Positions 27,136 through 36,325 of a DNA stretch of 64,000 nucleotides are shown here, in pieces (the first letter of the stretch is position 1; every line of letters starts with the position of its first letter). The position numbers were made by a program, and so were the translations under genes. The DNA is taken from positions 124,001-188,000 of the forward strand of contig NZ_JASNFN010000011.1 in the NCBI RefSeq assembly GCF_030731085.1. The letters run 5' to 3'. The notes under the pieces were generated by a model. That model did not search any database and was not told where the DNA came from. It worked only from the letters and a program-made list of their open reading frames with translations. The DNA comes from Blastococcus carthaginiensis (GTDB lineage Bacteria; Actinomycetota; Actinomycetes; Mycobacteriales; Geodermatophilaceae).

Positions 27136-27182
27136 GCACGCGAGAGGCCCGGAACCTCGTCGATTCCGGGCCTCTGGCGTGC
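27136..27182 (-). terminator. Hairpin terminator of the FHA gene
   Basis: Inverted repeat with arms 27136-27154 and 27164-27182 (core AGAGGCCCGGAA with its complement TTCCGGGCCTCT, outer GCACGC/GCGTGC) and a 9-nt loop, 12 bp after the FHA-protein stop on the minus strand. Confidence 0.75.
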
Positions 27183-27193
27183 AGCGCTTCGCG

Positions 27194-28144
27194 TCAGTCC
27201 TGGGGCTGCTCGAAGGTGATGACGGTCCAGCCCAGCAGCAGGCGGTCGCCGTCGGAGAGCGGGTGGGCCACCCCCGGCTCCAGCTGCGTCCACTCGGTGG
27301 CCTCGGGGCCGGCGACGTGGGTGCCGTTGAGCGAGCCCAGGTCGACCAGCGAGACCTCGCGGCCGCTGCGGGTCAGCGCGGCGTGGGCCGAGGAGAGCAC
27401 GTTCTGGGTGTCGGCGATCGGCACCGCGCGGGCCGAGCCGCTGGACACCATCTCGTGGTTGTCGGGACGCCGGCCGAGCACCAGGTCCTCGTCGATGGTG
27501 ACGACCATGCCGTCGTCGAAGCGCAGGATCGGCGTGGCATCGGTCGACTCGGGCCGCCAGAAGGCCGTCTGCTCGCCCGACTCGGGGCGGGCCGCGGCCG
27601 CAGACACCGAGGCGCCACCCGACCCGAAGCCGGAGTCGGTGCCCGCCGAGAACGACTGCGCCGCCACAGGGGCCGCGGCGGCGGGTGCCGCCCCGGCCAG
27701 GTGCAGCGTGGCGCCGCCGCCGGGCACGGTGCCCTCGACCAGGTCGTAGCTCACGCCCGGCGGGGTGCGCGGCGCGGACTGACCGGGGCCGACGTACAGC
27801 GACTGCCCCAGCGAGACGCCGGTGGCGAGCGTGCCCCCCTCGATCGACGACCCGGAGACCGGGACACCGTCGACGGCCGGCTGTCCCTTGCCCGCCCAGA
27901 GCGCGACGCCCGTACCGGCGTCGGTCGTGAGGACGAGGGCGAACGAGGCGCCACCGGAGGCCAGCGAGCTCACCTCGCCGGCCACGGCGGCCAGCACTCG
28001 GTCGGCCCCGGGGCCCGACACGCCCAGGCAGGCGTGCAGGGCCGACACGAGGGCGGGCGAGCCGGGAGCGTCGACCCACAGCAGGCCGCCGCCACGGCGC
28101 GCGACGACGGCATCTCCGGGGAGGACTTCACAGCGGTCGGGCAT
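27194..28144 (-). CDS. FHA-domain protein
   Basis: A 316-residue cytoplasmic protein. Residues about 1-200 form an Ala/Gly-rich region with no family I can name. The C-terminal 110 residues are an FHA domain (DEDLVLGRRPDNHEM, SSAHAALTRSGREVSLVDLG, SLNGTHVAGP), which binds phosphothreonine peptides and so links to Ser/Thr kinases such as PknA, PknB or PknG. The ATG at 28144 is supported by a TAGGCT box seven bases before it. Two adjacent palindromes lie 63-92 bp upstream. Its place in the glucan cluster suggests kinase control of glycogen metabolism, but this is inference. Confidence 0.82.
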   Translation of the reverse strand: MPDRCEVLPGDAVVARRGGGLLWVDAPGSPALVSALHACLGVSGPGADRVLAAVAGEVSSLASGGASFALVLTTDAGTGVALWAGKGQPAVDGVPVSGSSIEGGTLATGVSLGQSLYVGPGQSAPRTPPGVSYDLVEGTVPGGGATLHLAGAAPAAAAPVAAQSFSAGTDSGFGSGGASVSAAAARPESGEQTAFWRPESTDATPILRFDDGMVVTIDEDLVLGRRPDNHEMVSSGSARAVPIADTQNVLSSAHAALTRSGREVSLVDLGSLNGTHVAGPEATEWTQLEPGVAHPLSDGDRLLLGWTVITFEQPQD

Positions 28145-28151
28145 GGCGTCC

Positions 28152-28157
28152 AGCCTA
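28152..28157 (-). promoter_or_regulatory. Leaderless-type -10 box of the FHA gene
   Basis: Minus-strand TAGGCT seven bases before the ATG at 28144; no Shine-Dalgarno is visible. Confidence 0.5.
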
Positions 28158-28206
28158 GTGATGCGCGAGCGTTCTGGCTGGCCGCGGGCCACCGCCACGC
28201 CGGGGC

Positions 28207-28236
28207 GTGACGACGTCACACGAGGTCACTGTGACC
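28207..28236. promoter_or_regulatory. Two adjacent palindromes (putative operator) upstream of the FHA gene
   Basis: GTGACGACGTCAC (28207-28219) and GGTCACTGTGACC (28224-28236) are both perfect 6+1+6 palindromes, four bases apart, and share GTGAC/GTCAC half-sites. They lie between the glgP stop and the FHA start and so would sit just upstream of the FHA promoter. Confidence 0.55.
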
Positions 28237-28266
28237 GGCGTGGCCCGAGTGCCCGCTGGTTCGCGC

Positions 28267-30816
28267 TCAGGCGGTGCTGACCACGCCGAGCTCCGCCGGG
28301 TCGGCCAGGTGCTCGGAGTGCGGGAGCACCCGCACCGTGTAGCCGAAGGCACCCGTCCGCTCCAGCGGCAGGGTCGCGGTGAACCAGTGCCGCGAGCCGT
28401 CGGTCTGCTCGTGGCTCATGGGCACGGTGGTCACCTCGTGCAGCCCGTCGGCGTCGTCGACCCGGCCGTAGGCGGCCTGCACCTCGACGTCGTCGGGCTG
28501 CAGCCCGGGGAGCTCCACCTCGGCGCGCAGCGCCAGCGTCGAGCCGATCTCGGGGGTGTCACGGGCTCCGGTCGCCTCCACGTGGGCCACCCGGACGTCG
28601 TGCCAGTGCGCCAGCAGGTGCGCCCGCCACGACGCCTCCGTGCGCGCGGGCGCGTACCCCTCGGCGGCCATCGCCCGGGCCGACTCCGCGGCCGGCACGT
28701 AGAGGTCGCGGACGTAGTCGCGCACCATGCGGGTCGCCAGCACGCGGGGGGCGGTCTCCCGCAGCGTGTGCCGCACCATCTCGACCCACCGGCCGGGGAT
28801 CCCGTCGTGGTCGGTCTCGTAGAACCGCGGCAGCACCTGGGTCTCGAGCAGGTCGTAGATCGCCCGGGCCTCCACCTCGTCGCGGCGGTCGGGGTCGGCG
28901 ACGCCGTCGGCGGTCGGGATCGCCCAGCCGTTCTGGCCGTCGAACCACTCGTCCCACCACCCGTCCCGGATGGAGAGGTTGAGGCCGCCGTTGAGCGCCG
29001 CCTTCATGCCCGAGGTCCCGCAGGCCTCCAACGGCCGCAGCGGGTTGTTCAGCCAGACGTCGCAGCCCCAGTAGAGGTAGCGGGCCATGCCGATGTCGTA
29101 GCCGGGCAGGAACGCGATGCGGTGCCGGATCTCCGGGTCGTCGGCGAACGCGACCATCTGCTGGATCAGCTTCTTGCCGCCGTCGTCGGCCGGGTGGCTC
29201 TTGCCGGCGATGACCAGCTGCACCGGGCGCTCGGGGTCGAGCAGCAGCGCCTTGAGCCGCTCGGGGTCGCGCAGCATCAGGGTCAGCCGCTTGTAGGAGG
29301 GCACCCGGCGGGCGAAGCCGATGGTGAGCACGTCGGGGTCGAAGACGCTGTCGGTCCAGCCGACCTCGGCCTCGGTCGCCCCGCGCGAGAGCGCGGTCTC
29401 CCGGACGCGCCGGCGGACCTCGTCGACGAGGCGGGCGCGGAGCATGCGCCGGGTGCCCCACAGCTCCGCGGCCGGGATGCGGTCGACCCCGTCGAAGTGC
29501 ACCTCGCCGTCGACCTCCACCGGGTCGCCCTGGCTGGAGGTCTGGGTGCCCATCTCGACCAGCTCGCGGGCGGTCCAGGTGGGGGCGTGCACCCCGTTGG
29601 TGATCGAGCCGATCGGCACGTCGCCCTCGTCGAAGCCCGGCCACAGGTCGTTGAACATGCCGCGGCTGACGTGCCCGTGCAGCTGGCTGACGCCGTTGGC
29701 CCGCTGGCCCAGCCGCAGGCCCATGTGCGCCATGTTGAACTTCGCCGGGTCGTCCTCGGCGCCCAGCGGCAGCAGCTGGTCCATCGGCACGCCGAAGCCG
29801 GCGAAGTAGCGCTCGATGAGCGCCTTCGGGAACCGGTCGATGCCCGCCGGCACCGGGGTGTGCGTGGTGAACACGGTGCCCGCGCGGACGGCCTGCAGCG
29901 CCTCGGCGAAGCCCAGGCCGTGCGCCTCGCTGAGCTCGCGGATGCGCTCGACGCCCTGGAAGCCGGCGTGGCCCTCGTTGGCGTGGAAGACCTCCGGCTG
30001 CGGGGTACCGGTCAGCGAGCAGTGGGCGCGCACCGCCCGCACCCCGCCGATGCCCAGCAGCATCTCCTGGCGGAGACGGTGGTCCTCGTCGCCGCCGTAG
30101 AGCCGGTCGGTCACCAGCCGCTCGGCGGGCGCGTTCTCCTCGATGTCGCTGTCGAGCAGCAGCAGCGACACCCGGCCCACCTGCGCGCGCCAGACGTGGG
30201 CGTGCAGCGTGCGCCCCTCGGGCAGCGGCACGGTGATGACCACGGCCGAGCCGTCCGCCTGGCGCAGCAGCTTGATGGGCAGGCCGTGCGGGTCCAGCGA
30301 CGGGTAGTGCTCGAGCTGCCAGCCGTCGGCCGACAGCCCCTGGCTGAAGTAGCCGGCCCGGTAGAGCAGGCCCACGCCGATCAGCGGGACGCCGAGGTCG
30401 GAGGCGGCCTTGAGGTGGTCGCCGGCGAGGATGCCGAGCCCGCCGGAGTACTGGGGCAGCACCTCGGTGATGCCGAACTCGGCGGAGAAGTAGGCGATGC
30501 TGCGCGGCGCCTCGTTCCCCAGCGACTGGTACCAGCGCGGCGTGGCGAGGTACTCCTCCAGGTCGTCGACGGCGTCGGTCAGCCGGCGGACGAAGCGCCG
30601 GTCCTTGGCGAGGGTGGCCAGCCGCTCGGCCGACACCTCGCCGAGCGCCTTGACCGGGTCGCCGCCGCAGCGGCGCCAGAGGTCGGGGTCCAGCGCCTCG
30701 AAGAGGTCGCGGGACTCGGCGTGCCAGGACCAGCGGAGGTTCATCACCAGCTGGGACAGGGGCAGGAGCGGCTCCGGCAGAGCCGCGCGGACGGTGAACC
30801 GACGGAGTGCTCGCAC
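28267..30816 (-). CDS. glgP: Alpha-glucan (glycogen) phosphorylase
   Basis: PLP enzyme that releases glucose 1-phosphate from alpha-1,4-glucan ends. The 849 residues belong to the actinobacterial short-N-terminus branch (Rv1328-like), with a leading domain (LPLSQLVMNLRWSWHAESRD) followed by the GT35 core. The cofactor Lys is about residue 605 in CGTSGMKAALNGGLNLSIRD. FHANEGHAGF and TVFTTHTPVPAGIDRF are typical. The GTG start has a TAGGCT box six bases upstream. It is divergent from glgE with a 147-bp gap, so synthesis (GlgE side) and breakdown share a control region. Confidence 0.95.
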   Translation of the reverse strand: MRALRRFTVRAALPEPLLPLSQLVMNLRWSWHAESRDLFEALDPDLWRRCGGDPVKALGEVSAERLATLAKDRRFVRRLTDAVDDLEEYLATPRWYQSLGNEAPRSIAYFSAEFGITEVLPQYSGGLGILAGDHLKAASDLGVPLIGVGLLYRAGYFSQGLSADGWQLEHYPSLDPHGLPIKLLRQADGSAVVITVPLPEGRTLHAHVWRAQVGRVSLLLLDSDIEENAPAERLVTDRLYGGDEDHRLRQEMLLGIGGVRAVRAHCSLTGTPQPEVFHANEGHAGFQGVERIRELSEAHGLGFAEALQAVRAGTVFTTHTPVPAGIDRFPKALIERYFAGFGVPMDQLLPLGAEDDPAKFNMAHMGLRLGQRANGVSQLHGHVSRGMFNDLWPGFDEGDVPIGSITNGVHAPTWTARELVEMGTQTSSQGDPVEVDGEVHFDGVDRIPAAELWGTRRMLRARLVDEVRRRVRETALSRGATEAEVGWTDSVFDPDVLTIGFARRVPSYKRLTLMLRDPERLKALLLDPERPVQLVIAGKSHPADDGGKKLIQQMVAFADDPEIRHRIAFLPGYDIGMARYLYWGCDVWLNNPLRPLEACGTSGMKAALNGGLNLSIRDGWWDEWFDGQNGWAIPTADGVADPDRRDEVEARAIYDLLETQVLPRFYETDHDGIPGRWVEMVRHTLRETAPRVLATRMVRDYVRDLYVPAAESARAMAAEGYAPARTEASWRAHLLAHWHDVRVAHVEATGARDTPEIGSTLALRAEVELPGLQPDDVEVQAAYGRVDDADGLHEVTTVPMSHEQTDGSRHWFTATLPLERTGAFGYTVRVLPHSEHLADPAELGVVSTA

Positions 30817-30822
30817 CGGGCG

Positions 30823-30828
30823 AGCCTA
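30823..30828 (-). promoter_or_regulatory. Leaderless-type -10 box of glgP
   Basis: Minus-strand TAGGCT six bases before the GTG at 30816. Confidence 0.5.
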
Positions 30829-30949
30829 GCGAGATCCGGGCCCACCGGCAGGGGCGTCGGGCACCGTCCGGGACGGCACGCCGCAGCCCGGACGGGTGAG
30901 GCGCAGACACCGGAACGGCTGCCGAGATGCTGGTGAGGCGGCAGCTCAG

Positions 30950-30955
30950 TAGCGT
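30950..30955 (+). promoter_or_regulatory. Leaderless-type -10 box of glgE
   Basis: TAGCGT lies eight bases before the glgE ATG at 30964. A GCTGCC/GGCAGC inverted repeat (30918-30945) lies just upstream. Confidence 0.5.
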
Positions 30956-30963
30956 GGTCGGCG

Positions 30964-32997
30964 ATGACTGGCCGCCCTGATCTCCGCCTCGGCATCACCG
31001 ATGTCGCCCCCGTCGTGTCCTGCGGGTCCTTCTCCGCCCGCGCCGTGATCGGCGAGCACGTCCCGATCACCGCCACCGTCTTCCGCGAGGGCCACGACGC
31101 CGTCGCGGCCAACGTCGTCTGGACGCCGCCGGGCGGCGACGAGGCGAGCGGGCCCTTCCTGCGCATGGCGAAGCTGCCCCCCGAGCCGGACCGGTGGCTC
31201 ACCACGGTCGTGCCCGACCGCGAGGGGCGGTGGACCTTCCGCGTCGAGGCGTGGAGCGACCCGCTGGCCACCTGGCGGCACGCCGTCGAGGTGAAGGTCG
31301 AGGCCGGCCAGGGCCCGGACGAGCTGGCCAACGACCTCGAGGAGGGCGCCCGGCTGCTCGACCGCGTGGCCGCGGACGCCGACGACGAGTGGCGCAGCCG
31401 CGTCGAGGCCGCGGCCGCCGCGCTGCGGGACACCTCGCAGGAGCTCACCGTCCGGATCGCCCCGGCGCTCGCCGCCGGCCTGCAGCGCTACCTGCACGAG
31501 CACCCGGTGCGCGAGCTGGTCACCCGCTCGCAGCCCTACGAGGTGTGGGTGGACCGCGAGGAGGCCCTCTTCGGCTCCTGGTACGAGTTCTTCCCGCGGT
31601 CGGAGGGCCCGGTGGTGGCCGGGGTGCCCACCCACGGCACCTTCACCACGGCCGCCGACCGGCTGCCGGCCGTCGCCGACATGGGCTTCGACATCGTCTA
31701 CCTGCCGCCGATCCACCCGATCGGCACGGTGAACCGCAAGGGACCGAACTCCAGCCAGTTCCCCGGCGGCAACCCGCACGAGATCGGTCCGGACGACGTC
31801 GGCTCGCCGTGGGCGATCGGCAGCGCCGAGGGCGGGCACGATGCCGTCCACCCGCAGCTGGGCACGATGGACGACTTCAGGGCCTTCGTCGCCCGCACCC
31901 GCGAGCTGGGCATGGAGGTGGCCCTGGACTTCGCGCTCCAGGCGGCCCCGGACCACCCCTGGGTGGCCGAGCACCCGGAGTGGTTCACCACCAAGCCCGA
32001 CGGCACGATCGCCTACGCGGAGAACCCGCCGAAGAAGTACCAGGACATCTACCCGGTCAACTTCGACAACGACCCCGAGGGCATCTACGCCGAGTGCCGC
32101 CGGGTGCTCCAGGTGTGGATCGACGCCGGTGTGACGATCTTCCGCGTCGACAACCCGCACACCAAGCCGCTGAACTTCTGGCACTGGCTGATCTGGGACG
32201 TCAAGCAGAGCCACCCCGACGTGCTCTTCCTCGCCGAGGCGTTCACCCGGCCGGCGATGATGCACCAGCTCGCCCGGCTCGGGTTCACGCAGTCCTACAC
32301 CTACTTCACGTGGCGGACCGGACGCGAGGAGCTCGAGGAGTACGGCCGGGAGCTGGCCGCCAACAGCCACTACATGCGGCCGAACTTCTTCGTGAACACC
32401 CCGGACATCCTCCACGAGTCGCTGCAGTTCGGCGGCCCGCCGATGTTCAAGATCCGCGCCGTGCTCGCGTCGATGATGAGCCCGACGTGGGGCGTCTACT
32501 CCGGCTTCGAGCTGTTCGAGCACGTGGCGGTGAAGCCGGGCAGCGAGGAGTACCTGAACAGCGAGAAGTACGTCCTCCGGCCGCGCGACTGGGCCGGCGC
32601 GGAGGAGTCGGGGCGGAGCCTTGCCCCCTACCTGCGGCGCCTCAACGAGGTGCGGCGCGCCCACCCGGCGCTGCAGCAGCTGCGCACGCTGCGGTTCCAC
32701 CAGGTCGACAACCCCAACCTGCTCTGCTTCTCCAAGACCGATCCGGCGTCGGACGACGCCGTCCTGGTCGTCGTGAACCTGTCCAGCCGGGACACGCAGA
32801 TCGGGACGACGGCGCTGGACCTCCCGGCGCTCGGCCTGGACTGGCACGAGCGCTTCGGCGTCACCGACGAGCTGACCGGTGCCCGCTACGACTGGGGCCA
32901 GTTCAACTACGTGGAGCTGGACCCCTACCGGGAGCCGGCGCACGTCTTCTCGCTCAGCTTCCCGCGACCCGTCCAGTTCCCCCCGCCAGTCGCCTAG
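30964..32997 (+). CDS. glgE: Alpha-1,4-glucan:maltose-1-phosphate maltosyltransferase
   Basis: Extends alpha-1,4-glucan with maltose 1-phosphate made by TreS and maltokinase. The 677 residues have an N-terminal beta domain, a helical S domain (about 110-190) and a GH13_3 barrel. The nucleophile is Asp396 (FRVDNPHTKPLNFW) and the acid/base Glu425 (LFLAEAFTRP), within two positions of the Streptomyces enzyme. DIVYLPPIHPIGTVNRKGPN and PKKYQDIYPVNFD are family marks. First of glgE-treS-mak-glgB; a hairpin in the 93-bp gap to treS may trim downstream expression. Confidence 0.96.
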   Translation: MTGRPDLRLGITDVAPVVSCGSFSARAVIGEHVPITATVFREGHDAVAANVVWTPPGGDEASGPFLRMAKLPPEPDRWLTTVVPDREGRWTFRVEAWSDPLATWRHAVEVKVEAGQGPDELANDLEEGARLLDRVAADADDEWRSRVEAAAAALRDTSQELTVRIAPALAAGLQRYLHEHPVRELVTRSQPYEVWVDREEALFGSWYEFFPRSEGPVVAGVPTHGTFTTAADRLPAVADMGFDIVYLPPIHPIGTVNRKGPNSSQFPGGNPHEIGPDDVGSPWAIGSAEGGHDAVHPQLGTMDDFRAFVARTRELGMEVALDFALQAAPDHPWVAEHPEWFTTKPDGTIAYAENPPKKYQDIYPVNFDNDPEGIYAECRRVLQVWIDAGVTIFRVDNPHTKPLNFWHWLIWDVKQSHPDVLFLAEAFTRPAMMHQLARLGFTQSYTYFTWRTGREELEEYGRELAANSHYMRPNFFVNTPDILHESLQFGGPPMFKIRAVLASMMSPTWGVYSGFELFEHVAVKPGSEEYLNSEKYVLRPRDWAGAEESGRSLAPYLRRLNEVRRAHPALQQLRTLRFHQVDNPNLLCFSKTDPASDDAVLVVVNLSSRDTQIGTTALDLPALGLDWHERFGVTDELTGARYDWGQFNYVELDPYREPAHVFSLSFPRPVQFPPPVA

Positions 32998-33015
32998 CCA
33001 CCGCTTCCCGGTCCC

Positions 33016-33057
33016 GTCCGGGGCCCACCCCGAGCACGCGAGGGGTGCGGCCCGGAC
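33016..33057 (+). terminator. Intercistronic hairpin between glgE and treS
   Basis: Arms GTCCGGG (33016-33022) and CCCGGAC (33051-33057), with an inner ACCCC/GGGGT pair and a loop of about 10 nt. Partial termination or RNA processing between glgE and treS is possible. Confidence 0.5.
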
Positions 33058-33090
33058 AGGGCCTCCCACCGAGAGGGGAACCCGCTCCCG

Positions 33091-34908
33091 ATGACCGTTC
33101 CCGTCCCCGACGCACCCGCGAACCGGTCCGCCCTGCCACCGCCGGGCACCGACCCCGAGTGGTACAAGCGCGCGGTCTTCTACGAGGTGCTCGTCCGCGG
33201 CTTCGCCGACAGCAACGCCGACGGCGTCGGCGACCTGCGCGGCATGCGCGACAAGCTGGACTACCTGCAGTGGCTCGGCGTCGACTGCCTCTGGCTGCCG
33301 CCGTTCTTCGCCTCCCCGCTGCGGGACGGCGGCTACGACGTCAGCGACTACACCGCGGTGCTGCCGGAGTTCGGCACGATCGAGGACTTCAAGGAGTTCC
33401 TCGACGAGGCCCACGCCCGCGGCATGCGCGTGATCATCGACTTCGTCATGAACCACACCTCGGACCAGCACCCCTGGTTCCAGGCCAGCCGGAGCGACCC
33501 CGACGGCCCCTACGGCGATTTCTACGTCTGGGCCGACGACGACAGCGGCTACGCCGACGCCCGCATCATCTTCGTCGACACCGAGAGCTCCAACTGGAGC
33601 TTCGACCCGGTGCGCAAGCAGTACTTCTGGCACCGGTTCTTCTCGCACCAGCCCGACCTCAACTTCGAGAACCCGAAGGTGCGGGAGGCGATCATCGACG
33701 CCCTGCGCTTCTGGCTGGACCTCGGGATCGACGGCTTCCGCCTCGACGCCGTGCCCTACCTCTTCGAGGAGGAGGGCACCAACTGCGAGAACCTGCCGCG
33801 CACCCACGAGTTCCTCAAGCAGGTGCGCAAGGTCGTCGACGCCGACTACCCCGACACCGTGCTGCTCTGCGAGGCCAACCAGTGGCCGGCCGACGTCGTC
33901 GAGTACTTCGGCGAGGACGGCGACGAGTGCCAGATGGCCTTCCACTTCCCGGTGATGCCGCGCCTGTTCATGGCCGTCCGGCGCGAGCAGCGCTTCCCGA
34001 TCTCGGAGATCATGGCCCAGACGCCGGACATCCCCGAGAACTGCACCTGGGGGGTCTTCCTCCGCAACCACGACGAGCTGACGCTCGAGATGGTCACCGA
34101 CGAGGAACGCGACTACATGTGGGCCGAGTACGCCAAGGACCCCCGCATGAAGGCCAACATCGGCATCCGCCGGCGGCTGGCCCCGCTGCTGGACAACGAC
34201 GTCAACACCCTCGAGCTGTTCAACGCCCTGCTCCTGTCGCTGCCGGGCTCCCCGGTCCTGTACTACGGCGACGAGATCGGGATGGGCGACAACATCTGGC
34301 TCGGTGACCGCGACGGCGTCCGCACCCCGATGCAGTGGACGCCGGACCGCAACGGCGGCTTCTCCACCGCCGACCCGCAGCGCATGAACCTGCCGCTGAA
34401 CCAGGACCCGGTGTACGGCTACCAGGTCACCAACGTGGAGTCGCAGCTGCGCAACAGCAACTCGCTGCTCCAGTGGGTCCGGCGGATGATCCAGGTCCGC
34501 GGGCAGCACCCCACCTTCGGGCTGGGCACCTTCGAGGAGGTCGGCTCCCGCAACCCGACGGTGCTCTCGTTCGTCCGCCGGTTCGGCGACGACATCGTGC
34601 TGTGCGTCAACAACCTCTCGCGCTTCCCGCAGCCGGTGGAGCTGGACCTGCGCGAGTTCGAGGGCTACACGCCGATCGAGCTCACCGGGCGGGTGGAGTT
34701 CCCGCAGATCGGCGTCCTGCCGTACATGCTGACCCTCGCCGGGCACGGCTTCTACTGGTTCGAGCTCGCCAAGCCGATCGAACCCGCTCCCGACGAGCAC
34801 GAGGACTGGGCCAACGCGACGTCCAGCGCAGTGGCCGACACCCTGCTGGCCGCGGGCGTGGTCAGCGCCGCCGACGAGCCGTCCGACGAGTCCGGAGATG
34901 TCCGATGA
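33091..34908 (+). CDS. treS: Trehalose synthase (maltose alpha-D-glucosyltransferase)
   Basis: Interconverts maltose and trehalose; in the GlgE pathway it feeds maltose to maltokinase. The 605 residues form a GH13_16 barrel: YEVLVRGFADSNADGVGDLR, RVIIDFVMNHTSDQHPWFQ, nucleophile Asp219 in GFRLDAVPYLFEEEG, Glu261 in LLCEANQWPADVV and LRNHDELTLEM. The ATG at 33091 follows GAGAGGGG at 33071-33078. The stop overlaps the mak start (ATGA), as in other actinobacteria where TreS and maltokinase form a complex or a fusion. Confidence 0.96.
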   Translation: MTVPVPDAPANRSALPPPGTDPEWYKRAVFYEVLVRGFADSNADGVGDLRGMRDKLDYLQWLGVDCLWLPPFFASPLRDGGYDVSDYTAVLPEFGTIEDFKEFLDEAHARGMRVIIDFVMNHTSDQHPWFQASRSDPDGPYGDFYVWADDDSGYADARIIFVDTESSNWSFDPVRKQYFWHRFFSHQPDLNFENPKVREAIIDALRFWLDLGIDGFRLDAVPYLFEEEGTNCENLPRTHEFLKQVRKVVDADYPDTVLLCEANQWPADVVEYFGEDGDECQMAFHFPVMPRLFMAVRREQRFPISEIMAQTPDIPENCTWGVFLRNHDELTLEMVTDEERDYMWAEYAKDPRMKANIGIRRRLAPLLDNDVNTLELFNALLLSLPGSPVLYYGDEIGMGDNIWLGDRDGVRTPMQWTPDRNGGFSTADPQRMNLPLNQDPVYGYQVTNVESQLRNSNSLLQWVRRMIQVRGQHPTFGLGTFEEVGSRNPTVLSFVRRFGDDIVLCVNNLSRFPQPVELDLREFEGYTPIELTGRVEFPQIGVLPYMLTLAGHGFYWFELAKPIEPAPDEHEDWANATSSAVADTLLAAGVVSAADEPSDESGDVR

Positions 34909-36272
34909 GCGCGCTGACCGACCTGTTCCGCGACTGGATCCCGCACCAGCGGTGGTTCGGTGGCAAGGGCCGCGAGTGGGCCGAGGTCACCGAGGACGGG
35001 TTCTTCCTCGACCGGGGGAACCCGGTCCTCTCGGTGCACCGGGTCCGCATCCGGTACACCGATGACGTCGTGGAGACCTACCTGGTACCGCTGTCCTGGC
35101 GTGACCACCCGGCCGAGGACCTCGAGCAGGCGCTCGTCGGCGCGGTCGCGAACGAGGGCAACGAGACCTACGCCTACGACGCGATGCGCGACCGGGAGTC
35201 CACCGCGCCCTGGTTGATCCACCTGGCCCAGGGGTCGGCCATCGGGCCGATGCGCTTCTCCCCCGCCGGCGAGGGCGACATCCCCGAGGGCCTGCCGGGC
35301 GACATCGTCTCCACCGAGCAGAGCAACACCTCGCTGGTCTACGGCCAGGAGGCGATCCTCAAGCTCTTCCGGCGGCTGGAGCCGGGGCTCAACCCCGACG
35401 TCGAGATCCACGACGCGCTGCGCCGGGCGGACAACCCGCACATCGCCGCGCTCCTGGGCCACATCGAGATCGACGACCCGCAGGGCGGGGACCCGGCCAC
35501 GGTCGCGATGCTGCAGACCTTCGTCCCCAACGCCAGCGACGGGTGGCGGCTGGCCACCGCGAGCGTCCGCGACCTCTACGCCGAGGGCGACCTGCACGCC
35601 GACGAGGTCGGCGGCGACTTCGCCGCCGACAGCGAGCGGCTGGGCGCCGCGACCGCCTCGGTGCACGCCGACCTGGCGCGGGTCCTGCCCACCGAGGAGG
35701 CCGCGGCCGGCTGGCTGGGCACCGTCGCCCAGCAGATGTCGGACCGGCTGGACGCCGCGGTCGAGATCGTGCCGCAGCTGCAGGAGCACGCCGAGGCGCT
35801 GCGGCAGGTGTACGCCGCCGTCGCCGGCAGCGAGGAGCCGGTCGTGCGGCAGCGGGTGCACGGCGACCTCCACCTGGGTCAGGTACTGCGCACGGCCACG
35901 GGCTGGATCATCCTCGACTTCGAGGGCGAGCCGGCCCGCGCGCTGGCCGCCCGCCGCGAGCTCGACAGTCCGCTGCGCGACGTCGCCGGGATGCTCCGCA
36001 GCTTCGACTACGCCGCCCGGCACCTGCTCGTCGAGCAGCCGGAGGACACCCAGCGCGAGTACCGCGCCCAGGAGTGGGCGGCCCGCAACCGGGCCGCGTT
36101 CTGCGCCGGCTACTCGGAGGCCAGCGGGATGGACCCGTGCGGGGAGTCACCACTCCTTCGGGCGTTCGAGGCCGACAAGGCGGTTTACGAATGCGTCTAC
36201 GAGGCGAGGAACCGTCCGCACTGGCTGATGATCCCGCTCCAGTCGATCGCCCGGCTCGCCGGTCGCGGCTGA
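34905..36272 (+). CDS. mak: Maltokinase
   Basis: Phosphorylates maltose with ATP to maltose 1-phosphate, the GlgE donor. It has 455 residues. An N-terminal cap (DWIPHQRWFGGKGREWAEV) precedes an aminoglycoside-phosphotransferase-like kinase fold with VHGDLHLGQVL (catalytic loop) and WIILDFEGEPAR (metal-binding DFE). The SNTSLVYGQEAILKLFRRLE stretch carries the nucleotide-contacting Lys. It is coupled to treS by an ATGA overlap and followed after 53 bp by glgB. Confidence 0.94.
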   Translation: MSALTDLFRDWIPHQRWFGGKGREWAEVTEDGFFLDRGNPVLSVHRVRIRYTDDVVETYLVPLSWRDHPAEDLEQALVGAVANEGNETYAYDAMRDRESTAPWLIHLAQGSAIGPMRFSPAGEGDIPEGLPGDIVSTEQSNTSLVYGQEAILKLFRRLEPGLNPDVEIHDALRRADNPHIAALLGHIEIDDPQGGDPATVAMLQTFVPNASDGWRLATASVRDLYAEGDLHADEVGGDFAADSERLGAATASVHADLARVLPTEEAAAGWLGTVAQQMSDRLDAAVEIVPQLQEHAEALRQVYAAVAGSEEPVVRQRVHGDLHLGQVLRTATGWIILDFEGEPARALAARRELDSPLRDVAGMLRSFDYAARHLLVEQPEDTQREYRAQEWAARNRAAFCAGYSEASGMDPCGESPLLRAFEADKAVYECVYEARNRPHWLMIPLQSIARLAGRG

Positions 36273-36325
36273 GCTCCCGAACCGACGGACCAGAGCACCG
36301 AGAACGGACGAAGGACGGCGAGACG

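Noticed and set aside
30946..34800. A very long minus-strand open frame (about 1,280 codons) opposite glgE and treS
   Set aside because: Its product is low-complexity Arg/Val/His-rich sequence with no domain, and the plus strand holds two enzymes with complete catalytic motifs. It is a by-product of high GC content.
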